From: Geobacter sp. UBA4074
GTDB lineage: Bacteria; Desulfobacterota; Desulfuromonadia; Geobacterales; Pseudopelobacteraceae
Length of the DNA: 13,375 bases
Direction of reading: 5' to 3'
Assembly (NCBI GenBank): GCA_002383415.1
Contig: DFYU01000123.1
Span: forward strand, 1 to 13,375
Shown: positions 7,130 through 13,167 of the stretch, in pieces
Numbering within the stretch: the stretch's first letter is position 1
Layout of the letters: every line of letters begins with the position of its first letter
Program-made: the position numbers and the translations under genes
The notes under the pieces: generated by a model
The model's input: the letters and a program-made list of their open reading frames with translations, nothing else
The model's database searches: none
Told to the model about the DNA's origin: nothing

Positions 7130-7777
7130 CTAGCCATCGTTGGTACGACGGTAATGCACAAAATGGATAGCGCTGCCCTCGGCCATGAATTTAAGCATGT
7201 ACTTGGTGCGCGGATACTGATCCAGGTCATGACGCCACAGGTCGGGCGCCAAAACGTTTTCAAACTGGCGCTGCCGAGGCATCATCCGGGCCACATCGAT
7301 ACCGTAGTCGGCAAAATCGGTGGTGAAATACAGATCCCCCCCCGGCATCAGGTAGTCGGCCAGGGTTGCCACAAAGGCCTCATTCACCAGGCGCCGCTTG
7401 CGCTGCCGCCGCTTGGGCCACGGGTCAGGACAGTTGATAAACACCGCCCGCAATGACCCTTTGGCGATGCAGCGACTGATAAACGAACGGGCCTCGTCCC
7501 GCACCACCCTGATATTCTGCAGGCCGAACCGCTCGGCACGGCGGCAGGTTTTCAGGCAGCCCTTGTTGTAAAAATCGATGGCAAGGTAGTTCCAGTCAGG
7601 ATGACGAGCGGCCATGGTGACGGCAAAATCGCCAATGCCACAGCCTATTTCAAGCACCAGCGGATGCTGATTGCCGAAAATCATATCCCAGGCCGGCAGT
7701 TCGTCAAGTTCGGATCCGGCTAAAAAGAGCGGCGAGTGAATCGGTAACAAGGTCTCCATAGGCCGGAGTTGTACCAC
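7130..7777 (-). CDS. trmB: tRNA (guanine-N7)-methyltransferase
   Basis: Predicted to methylate G46 in the variable loop of tRNAs using S-adenosylmethionine. The 215-aa protein shows the Rossmann motif LEIGCGIGDF at 42-51, the family hallmark CPDPWPKRRQRKRRLV at 116-131 (usually FPDPWPKxRHxKRR, so the His is replaced by Gln), and TTDF at 152-155. Length matches the family. The start is uncertain: a GTG at 7777 has only a weak GGCGGG upstream, while an ATG at 7759 (giving METLLPIH) has no ribosome site. Its TAG stop lies 8 bp before the DUF4212 start, inside the latter's Shine-Dalgarno region, so it is probably the first gene of the minus-strand operon. A convincing promoter for it is not visible in 7778-7909. 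Confidence 0.88.
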   Translation of the reverse strand: MVQLRPMETLLPIHSPLFLAGSELDELPAWDMIFGNQHPLVLEIGCGIGDFAVTMAARHPDWNYLAIDFYNKGCLKTCRRAERFGLQNIRVVRDEARSFISRCIAKGSLRAVFINCPDPWPKRRQRKRRLVNEAFVATLADYLMPGGDLYFTTDFADYGIDVARMMPRQRQFENVLAPDLWRHDLDQYPRTKYMLKFMAEGSAIHFVHYRRTNDG

Positions 7778-7829
7778 AGCAGCCCGCCATTTTCATCGTA
7801 TTTTGCATTGACCAGCCGTTGCCGTATCC

Positions 7830-7846
7830 TCAGACAGCGCGTCTGA
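7830..7846. promoter_or_regulatory. inverted repeat abutting the fabI-operon -35 box
   Basis: TCAGAC (7830-7835) and GTCTGA (7841-7846) are exact inverted repeats around five bases, ending one base before the TTGCCA hexamer. The position suits an activator or repressor site. No regulator is identified; it could equally serve the divergent trmB operon. Confidence 0.35.
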
Positions 7847-7875
7847 TTGCCATTTATCCACAGCTGTGCTATAGG
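7847..7875 (+). promoter_or_regulatory. sigma70-type promoter of the small membrane protein-fabI-hflX operon
   Basis: TTGCCA (7847-7852, 5/6 to consensus), a 17-bp spacer, and TATAGG (7870-7875, 4/6). Transcription would begin near 7882, giving a leader of about 28 nt before the ATG at 7910. The spacer carries a DnaA box and the palindrome CACAGCTGTG (7859-7868). Confidence 0.55.
7854..7862 (+). promoter_or_regulatory. perfect DnaA box TTATCCACA within promoter spacer
   Basis: The nine bases match the strong R1-type DnaA box exactly and lie between the -35 and -10 hexamers, so DnaA bound here would overlap RNA polymerase. Only one box is seen, so this is not an origin. It overlaps the CACAGCTGTG palindrome at 7859-7868. 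Confidence 0.45.
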
Positions 7876-7909
7876 CTGTTCTGTTTAGCTGCGGGCAGAG
7901 GGAGAAACC

Positions 7910-8173
7910 ATGGAACTGCTGGGCGGATTCATAATCATGCTGGTGCTGCTATCGCTGCTGCTCGGCGCCGTCTGGCTCAGTCTCCCGATCCTGATCATCG
8001 GCCTATGGCGACGTCTGGAGCGGCTTTGTCTGCAGATAGAGCGGGTTGAGACCCGTTTGGCGCAGCTTGAGCAGCAACTCACGCTGCAGCCGACACAACA
8101 AACAACACTACACACTACAGCTATGACGAATGCAGCTACACAGGGAGGTATTGATGGGACTGTTGACCGGTAA
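7910..8173 (+). CDS. small membrane-anchored coiled-coil protein, unknown function
   Basis: An 87-aa protein I do not recognise. Residues 5-33 form a long hydrophobic segment (one long or two short helices, N-terminus carrying no basic residues), followed by RR at 34-35 and a short amphipathic coiled coil with heptad Leu/Ile (about 36-60), then a polar Gln/Thr-rich tail. The ATG at 7910 has AGAGGGAG at 7897-7904. The last 20 bases overlap the start of fabI, so the tail reads through the fabI ribosome site; the tail composition (TQQTTLHTTAMTNAATQ) looks unconstrained. It is probably an inner-membrane protein with a cytoplasmic coiled coil, co-expressed with fabI. Confidence 0.65.
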   Translation: MELLGGFIIMLVLLSLLLGAVWLSLPILIIGLWRRLERLCLQIERVETRLAQLEQQLTLQPTQQTTLHTTAMTNAATQGGIDGTVDR

Positions 8174-8921
8174 AAAAGCCCTGATTCTGGGGGTTGCCAA
8201 CGAGAAAAGCATCGCCTGGGCCATAGCCCGGTTGTTTCACGCCGAAGGAGCCGAACTGATGCTGACCTACGCTGGCGAGGCCGTGGAAAAACGGGTGCGC
8301 CCGCTGGCCGAGTCACTGGACGCTACGGTGGCCCCCTGCAATGTTACCAGCGATGATGAGATCGCCGCTGTCATGGCCGATATCAAAGAGCGCTGGGGCG
8401 GACTTGACATCCTGATTCACTCGGTGGCCTTTGCCGACCGGGAAGAGCTGAAGGGCAGCATCCTCTCCACCACCCGACAGGGCTTTGCCACAGCCCTCGA
8501 TGTCAGCGCCTACTCCCTGATCGCCCTGCTGAAGGAGGCCCAGCCGCTGATGGTCGGGCGCAACGCCTGTGCCCTGGCCATGAGTTACTATGGCGCCGTC
8601 AAGGTGTTCCCCAACTACAACGTGATGGGGGTGGCCAAGGCTGCCCTCGAGGCATCGATCCGCTATCTGTCGGCCGGTATGGGCACCGACGGCGTCCGGG
8701 TCAACGGCATCTCGGCCGGCCCGATCAAGACCCTGGCCGCCTCAGGGGTCGGCGATTTCAAACAGATTCTCAACACCGTCGAAGAACGGGCGCCACTACA
8801 CCGCAACATCACCCAGGAGGATGTGGCCAAATCGGCGCTCTACCTGTGCAGCGACCTGGCCAGTGGCGTAACCGGCGAGGTACACTATGTGGATGCCGGC
8901 TACAACGTGACCGGCATCTAA
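8154..8921 (+). CDS. fabI: enoyl-[acyl-carrier-protein] reductase (NADH)
   Basis: Catalyses the last step of each fatty-acid elongation round, reducing trans-2-enoyl-ACP. The 255-aa short-chain dehydrogenase fold shows the FabI-type nucleotide motif GVANEKSIAWAIA (13-25) and the catalytic pattern Y145 and Y155-x6-K162 within SYYGAVKVFPNYNVMGVAK. The FabI-specific long spacing between the tyrosines distinguishes it from FabG. Position equivalent to E. coli Gly93 is Ala92, as in several triclosan-sensitive FabIs, so I do not infer resistance. The start is the ATG at 8154, eight codons inside the longest open frame, because GGGAGG (8143-8148) precedes it by five bases and the product then begins MGLLTGKK as usual. 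It overlaps the small upstream gene by 20 bp and is followed after 13 bp by hflX. Confidence 0.95.
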   Translation: MGLLTGKKALILGVANEKSIAWAIARLFHAEGAELMLTYAGEAVEKRVRPLAESLDATVAPCNVTSDDEIAAVMADIKERWGGLDILIHSVAFADREELKGSILSTTRQGFATALDVSAYSLIALLKEAQPLMVGRNACALAMSYYGAVKVFPNYNVMGVAKAALEASIRYLSAGMGTDGVRVNGISAGPIKTLAASGVGDFKQILNTVEERAPLHRNITQEDVAKSALYLCSDLASGVTGEVHYVDAGYNVTGI

Positions 8922-8923
8922 GC

Positions 8924-8937
8924 GGAGTCCCGCCATT
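8924..8937 (+). promoter_or_regulatory. ribosome site and AUU start codon of hflX
   Basis: GGAG (8924-8927), seven bases, then ATT (8935-8937). No ATG, GTG or TTG exists in this frame between the upstream stop at 8908-8910 and the ATG at 9058, and that ATG has no Shine-Dalgarno. The codons after the ATT read HDIFGNLAGLRQSQ, as expected for the N-terminus of long HflX proteins. Confidence 0.6.
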
Positions 8938-10590
8938 CACGATATCTTCGGTAATCTTGCCGGCCTGCGACAGAGCCAGCTCCAACCCCTGGAGCGGCTC
9001 TACCGCCGCCGGGTTCAGCCTGATGAATGCTGCTCCAGCGAACTGGCCCAGCGCCTGATGGAACTTTCCCAGGAACTGCGCCGCCAACTGGGCATCCTGA
9101 TCAACCGTCAGGGCAGCGTCGCCTACGTGATCGTCGGTGATGAAAAAGGACTGCTGATACCAGAACTAAAAGACTACCCGCTGGGCCGCAAACGGCTGCG
9201 TGGCCTACGCCTGATCCACACCCACCTCAAAAACGAACCGCTCTCCGAGGATGATCTGACCGACCTGAAGCTGCTGCGTCTGGACCTGATCGCTGCGCTG
9301 ACAGCCCCTGCTGGCAGTCAGCGCGTTAGCGTCCAACTGGCCCATCTCTCCAGCGCCCCCTCCGGCATCACCCAGCTTGCCCCGCAACCGTTTGACCGCT
9401 TGGTTGGCTACGGCAGCGACGAGATCGCAAGCCTGGAAAAGGAACTGGAGCGGGCCGTAAAGCTCCAGACACAGGCAAAGGAAGGACAGGAGCAGGCCAT
9501 CCTGATCTCGGTGCGGGCCGCTGGCGAGCGGCGGGAGGTAGAGGATTCGCTGGCCGAACTGCAGGAACTGGCCCGCACCGCCGGCGTCATGGTGCTGGAC
9601 AGCTTCATTCAACTGCCGCGCAAGCTGAATCCCCGCACCCTGATGGGTGAAGGCAAGCTGCAGGAGGTGGTGATCCGCGCCCTGCAACGGGGGGCCAGCC
9701 TGCTGATCTTCGATCAGGAACTGACCCCGGCCCAGGTGCGGGCCATCTCGGCCATGACCGAACTGAAGGTCTTAGACCGCAGCCAGCTGATCCTGGATAT
9801 CTTTGCCCGCCGCGCCACCTCGCTGGACGGCAAGGTGCAGGTGGAGCTGGCGCAGCTCAAATACCTGTTACCGCGCCTGACCGGGCGCGGCACCCAGATG
9901 TCACGGCTGATGGGCGGCATCGGCGGACGGGGACCGGGCGAGACCAAGCTGGAGACCGACCGGCGCAGGATTCGCGACCGGATCACCGCCCTGGAGCGGG
10001 AGCTGGAGGAGCTTTCCCGCGGCAGGGAACAACGTCGCAGCCGTCGCGTCAAGGCCGGCGTGCCGATCATCTCCATCGTTGGCTACACCAATGCCGGTAA
10101 ATCAACCTTGCTGAACGCCCTCACCAAAAGCGAAGTGTTTACCGAAAATCTGCTGTTCGCCACCCTGGACACCTCTAGCCGCCGCCTGCGCCTGCCCCGC
10201 GACCGCGAGGTGATCATCACCGACACGGTCGGCTTCATCCGCTCGCTGCCCAAATCACTGATGGGCGCCTTCAAGGCAACCCTGGAGGAGCTGCGGGATG
10301 CCGACCTGCTGCTGCACCTGGTGGATGCCTCCAACCCACGCTTTGAGGATCAGATCCGACAGGTGCGCGCCATCCTCGAAGAGCTGGAACTGGACACCAT
10401 CCCGGAACTGGTGGTCTTCAACAAGACCGACCAGCTGGAACCGCTCAAGAAAAAGGATACCGTCGCCTATCTGCGGGTCAAACAGGCGCAGATGCGCTAC
10501 AAGGCCATCAGCATCAGCGCGGTGCAACGCCCAACGCTGCAGCCGCTACTGGAGGAATTGAAGCGTCGTTTCTGGCCCGAGGCCGATTGA
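8935..10590 (+). CDS. hflX: ribosome-associated GTPase HflX, probable AUU start
   Basis: A GTPase that binds the 50S subunit and rescues or splits stalled ribosomes, especially under stress. With the AUU start it has 551 aa, longer than the 426-aa E. coli protein because of an extra N-terminal region of roughly 170 residues. Motifs (numbering from the AUU): GGIGGRGPGETKLETDRR near 327-344; P-loop GYTNAGKST 383-391; TLDTSS 410-415; DTVGF 430-434; NKTD 496-499; SA near 528. All GTPase elements are intact. A shorter reading from the ATG at 9058 (510 aa) would drop the conserved-looking stretch with LAGLRQSQLQPLERLYRRRV and has no ribosome site, so I prefer 8935. It follows fabI by 13 bp and likely shares its transcript. 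Confidence 0.9.
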   Translation: MHDIFGNLAGLRQSQLQPLERLYRRRVQPDECCSSELAQRLMELSQELRRQLGILINRQGSVAYVIVGDEKGLLIPELKDYPLGRKRLRGLRLIHTHLKNEPLSEDDLTDLKLLRLDLIAALTAPAGSQRVSVQLAHLSSAPSGITQLAPQPFDRLVGYGSDEIASLEKELERAVKLQTQAKEGQEQAILISVRAAGERREVEDSLAELQELARTAGVMVLDSFIQLPRKLNPRTLMGEGKLQEVVIRALQRGASLLIFDQELTPAQVRAISAMTELKVLDRSQLILDIFARRATSLDGKVQVELAQLKYLLPRLTGRGTQMSRLMGGIGGRGPGETKLETDRRRIRDRITALERELEELSRGREQRRSRRVKAGVPIISIVGYTNAGKSTLLNALTKSEVFTENLLFATLDTSSRRLRLPRDREVIITDTVGFIRSLPKSLMGAFKATLEELRDADLLLHLVDASNPRFEDQIRQVRAILEELELDTIPELVVFNKTDQLEPLKKKDTVAYLRVKQAQMRYKAISISAVQRPTLQPLLEELKRRFWPEAD

Positions 10591-10616
10591 CAGGCAACGG
10601 CAGGTTAGCCTATAGT
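10587..10616 (+). promoter_or_regulatory. sigma70 promoter overlapping the hflX stop codon
   Basis: A perfect TTGACA (10587-10592) includes the TGA stop of hflX (10588-10590). An 18-bp spacer and TATAGT (10611-10616, 5/6) follow. The predicted start near 10623 gives a leader of about 22 nt to the penicillin-binding protein ATG, so that gene has its own strong promoter. Confidence 0.65.
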
Positions 10617-10644
10617 AGCCAAATTACGATCTGCCAGGGAGCTC

Positions 10645-11907
10645 ATGCGCGACCTCAAACATCTCTGCACACCGACACGTACTAAAAACCGACGCGGCCT
10701 GGTGCTGGTTTCGCTGCTGGCGCTGATCCTGATCCCGCTGGCGCTGCTGCTGGTCAGACAAGTTGCCGATGCCTACAGCAGCTGGCGCGGCCAACCGCCT
10801 GCCCCGGCTCCGATCAGCCTCGGCACCGAGCTGTTCGGTACTGCCAACGCCCTGTTGCCGGCAGCCCAACAGACCGATAACGGACTGATCGCCACGGCCA
10901 ACGACGGCACGCTGCTGCACTACAGCATCATGCCCGCACTGCAGCAACGGGTTGAACGTTTTTTGCGCTCATATCAGGTGCCCTACGGCCTGCTGATCGC
11001 CCTGGAACCGTCCACCGGCAGGGTGCTGGCCCTGGCCGGCCACTCCTCGCTGGCACCGGACTGGACCCAGCAGGCCCCCTATCAGCTCTATCCGATGGCA
11101 TCGCTGTTCAAGATGGTAACCGCCGCCGCTGCCCTTGAAAACGGCGTGATCAACCCTGACACCGTGCTTGCATTCCGTGGCAGCGCCATCTCAGAAACCC
11201 CCTCCAGCTGGGACCCGCGCCCCAGGGGACGCAACAATCAGATGGATGTCTCGGACGCCATGGGCAAATCCTGCAATCCGGTGTATGGACGGATCGCCAG
11301 CGACCTGGTGGGCGCTGAACGGCTGCAGGCGGCCTGCGAGCAGTTCGGCTTCAACCGTCAACTGCTGCCCGGCCTACCGGTACACGCCAGCCAGGCTCCG
11401 CTGGCCGCCACCACCACTGATCTGCGACTGTTGGGCTCGGGACTGGAGCATAACCTGCAGATATCGCCGCTGCATGCCGCCCTGATCACAGCCGGCATCG
11501 CCAACAAGGGCGTCATGATGACCCCCCGCCTGGTAGACCGGGCTGAGCGCGAGCAACAGGAGCTGCGCCTGGCGCCCACCGCAGAACTGCTGCGTGTCAC
11601 CTCGCCGCAGGTGGCCGACAGCCTGACCCGTATGCTGACCAGCACCGTTACCACCGGCACCTCGCGCCGGGCCTTCCGCAGCCCCCAGGCCCGACAGCTG
11701 CTGGCGTCGGTCAGTGTGGCCGCCAAGACCGGCAGCATCAATGGCGATAACCCCAAAGGGCATTACAGCTGGTTTGCCGCCTACGCACCGGCGGACGACC
11801 CTCAGATAGCACTGGTGGCACTGGTTATCAACGGGAATCGCTGGAAAATCAAGGCATCACAGGTGGGAGAGCAGGCCCTGGACGCCTTTTTCAGGGCTGG
11901 TAGTTAG
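10645..11907 (+). CDS. single-TM penicillin-binding transpeptidase
   Basis: A 420-aa D,D-transpeptidase-type protein that should cross-link peptidoglycan in the periplasm. Residues 11-17 are basic (TRTKNRR), 18-38 form one transmembrane anchor, and 113-415 form the penicillin-binding domain. The three active-site motifs are complete: S153-L-F-K156, S209-C-N211 and K361-T-G363. The region between membrane and catalytic domain is short (about 40-112), so the dimerisation/pedestal domain of usual class B proteins (often about 600 aa) and any glycosyltransferase domain are missing. It resembles small FtsI/MrdA-like stand-alone transpeptidases. The ATG at 10645 follows AGGGAG at 10636-10641. Its 3' end overlaps the convergent lpxH-like gene by 17 bp. 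Confidence 0.88.
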   Translation: MRDLKHLCTPTRTKNRRGLVLVSLLALILIPLALLLVRQVADAYSSWRGQPPAPAPISLGTELFGTANALLPAAQQTDNGLIATANDGTLLHYSIMPALQQRVERFLRSYQVPYGLLIALEPSTGRVLALAGHSSLAPDWTQQAPYQLYPMASLFKMVTAAAALENGVINPDTVLAFRGSAISETPSSWDPRPRGRNNQMDVSDAMGKSCNPVYGRIASDLVGAERLQAACEQFGFNRQLLPGLPVHASQAPLAATTTDLRLLGSGLEHNLQISPLHAALITAGIANKGVMMTPRLVDRAEREQQELRLAPTAELLRVTSPQVADSLTRMLTSTVTTGTSRRAFRSPQARQLLASVSVAAKTGSINGDNPKGHYSWFAAYAPADDPQIALVALVINGNRWKIKASQVGEQALDAFFRAGS

Positions 11908-12607
11908 TCAGGGTAAACAGACCGTCCTGCAATTCACCATAGGAAAACTGGCCGATCCAGTCCCCCACAGCCAGCAGGGTAAAATCGCCATCCCGCTCCA
12001 AAAGCGGCAGATGGAAGTGTCCCAGCACCACCGCATCCAAGCCCTGCGACCGGATGTGGGCCGCATAGTCCGTGATAATCCGGCGGTAATCCCAGCGGGC
12101 AGTATTGTCTGCGTAGCGTCCACCGCTGGAGCGCTGGAGCCGTTGACGGATAGACTGGATGACGCTGGCAGGCAACAGACGACCGCTCCAGAGCAGGACG
12201 GGATTACGCACCATGTGATACAGCAGGCGGTAGCGCCAGTCAGCCCGGTTCACCAGATCGCCGTGGCAGAGCAGCACCTGTTTTCCCTGCAGTTCGACAA
12301 CAACCGGCCCGGTATGCAGTTCGGCGCCGATCCGCTCGGCCAAAGCGGACCCCAGCCGGAAGTCATGGTTACCCTCCAGGTAGATCAGGCGGGCACCGGC
12401 CTGACGCAGGCGTGACAAGGCAGCGATGACCGGCTCATGGTCGTCAAAGGACAGCTGGGGCAGGCCGATCCGGAAGTCAAACAGATCACCCAGGATGCAG
12501 AGTGTATCCGTTGTACCCTGCAACTCCTCCAAAAAACGGAGCAGCAGCCGGTAATTATCGTCTTCAGGGGCCCGCAGGTGGGCATCCGCCAAAAAAATGG
12601 TCCGCAT
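11891..12607 (-). CDS. lpxH: UDP-2,3-diacylglucosamine hydrolase-like metallophosphoesterase
   Basis: A 238-aa calcineurin-like phosphoesterase, close to the usual 240 aa of LpxH, which cleaves UDP-2,3-diacylglucosamine to lipid X and UMP at the inner face of the membrane in lipid A synthesis. The metal motifs are all present: D8-A-H10, GDLFD at 40-44, GNHD at 79-82, H115 in CHGD, and GHFH at 196-199 (H197 and H199). The segment around 121-160 (RYRLLYHMVRNP) is the basic/hydrophobic lid region seen in LpxH. The ATG at 12607 has no clear Shine-Dalgarno, and no better start is available. It is divergent from the UPF0158 gene across 56 bp. A related phosphoesterase with another substrate cannot be excluded. 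Confidence 0.8.
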   Translation of the reverse strand: MRTIFLADAHLRAPEDDNYRLLLRFLEELQGTTDTLCILGDLFDFRIGLPQLSFDDHEPVIAALSRLRQAGARLIYLEGNHDFRLGSALAERIGAELHTGPVVVELQGKQVLLCHGDLVNRADWRYRLLYHMVRNPVLLWSGRLLPASVIQSIRQRLQRSSGGRYADNTARWDYRRIITDYAAHIRSQGLDAVVLGHFHLPLLERDGDFTLLAVGDWIGQFSYGELQDGLFTLTNYQP

Positions 12608-12663
12608 GGGCAGCGATTGTGCCGCCCTGCCCTGGCCGTGTCAACAATGAAAGTGGAGTCAAG

Positions 12664-13104
12664 ATGCAGCATCAGGTTGCCATACTATGGGATGAACTGC
12701 TGGAGGCCTTTACCAATATGGAGGCCGAGCGGGTCTATTTTCTCGACCGGAGCACCGGCGACATCTTCTTTCTGCGGGCCGATCAGCAGGAGCGGGTCTG
12801 GCAGGAGATCGATCAACTGCAAGACCGTTTTCTGGAAATCCCCCGTTTCGACCATGCCGCTGAACGTCAACTGCTGTCCGGCTTCAACCTCAGCCATGAC
12901 AACGAAGAACTGCGCCGACTGCTGGCCCACTGCCTCACCGGCCGCCCTCCCTACGTCACTTCCACCACCATCCTCTCCTTTTTTCCTGAAGAAGAAGAAC
13001 GTCTCAACGAATTGAAGGACCACTTTCTGAGCGATCGGGTAAAAAGCTGGCTTGAAGAGCACAACCTGTTTTCCACCACCACCAGTCTGCGGGCCATCAA
13101 CTGA
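12664..13104 (+). CDS. UPF0158 family protein
   Basis: A 146-aa cytoplasmic protein of the uncharacterised UPF0158 family. The N-terminal third has the family's typical pattern: a short helix, then a two-strand unit (RVYFLDRSTGDIFFL at 24-38, a D-x-x-T-G-x-[IV] turn) and FLEIPRFD near 56-63. The C-terminal half is helical and acidic (FPEEEERLNEL), ending in the conserved-looking KSWLEEHNL. Function is unknown. The ATG at 12664 is chosen over earlier in-frame codons because GTGGAG (12653-12658) stands five bases before it; longer readings would run across the lpxH start. Confidence 0.78.
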   Translation: MQHQVAILWDELLEAFTNMEAERVYFLDRSTGDIFFLRADQQERVWQEIDQLQDRFLEIPRFDHAAERQLLSGFNLSHDNEELRRLLAHCLTGRPPYVTSTTILSFFPEEEERLNELKDHFLSDRVKSWLEEHNLFSTTTSLRAIN

Positions 13105-13106
13105 CC

Positions 13107-13125
13107 GGGAGGCGCCCTGCCTCCC
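13107..13125 (+). other. 7-bp GC-rich hairpin after the UPF0158 stop, no U-tract
   Basis: GGGAGGC (13107-13113) and GCCTCCC (13119-13125) pair perfectly around a five-base loop, starting two bases after the UPF0158 stop. The bases that follow (CTGCAAAACC) contain no T run, so this is not a standard intrinsic terminator; it may stabilise the 3' end or weakly separate the two genes. Confidence 0.4.
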
Positions 13126-13135
13126 CTGCAAAACC

Positions 13136-13146
13136 GATCGTCGATC
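13136..13146. promoter_or_regulatory. GATCG-T-CGATC palindrome upstream of the P-type ATPase gene
   Basis: A perfect 11-bp odd palindrome lies 21 bp before the ATPase ATG. It could be an operator, but it is short and no matching metal-responsive regulator site is recognised. Confidence 0.25.
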
Positions 13147-13167
13147 AACCTAGCGAGGACTGAACCC

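Noticed and set aside
7854..7862. Replication origin near trmB-fabI
   Set aside because: Only one DnaA box, no AT-rich unwinding region and no dnaA/dnaN genes nearby.
8130..8153. Longer fabI start at 8130
   Set aside because: It would put the clear GGGAGG ribosome site inside the coding region, and FabI proteins begin at the MGLLTGKK-like position.
8390..8460. Triclosan-resistance substitution at the Gly93-equivalent of FabI
   Set aside because: Ala at this position occurs in naturally sensitive FabIs (for example the S. aureus enzyme), so no resistance is inferred.
9205..10334. Long open frames on the minus strand inside hflX (9205-9687, 9714-10076, 10083-10334)
   Set aside because: They are the expected shadow of GC-rich codons; products are low-complexity Arg/Ser-rich, have no ribosome sites, and lie wholly within a conserved GTPase.
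12502..12663. Longer N-terminus of the UPF0158 protein from 12502
   Set aside because: The extension crosses the lpxH start antisense, is low in family resemblance, and a ribosome site directly precedes the ATG at 12664.
13107..13125. Intrinsic terminator between the UPF0158 gene and the P-type ATPase gene
   Set aside because: The stem is good but no T-run follows; recorded only as a hairpin.
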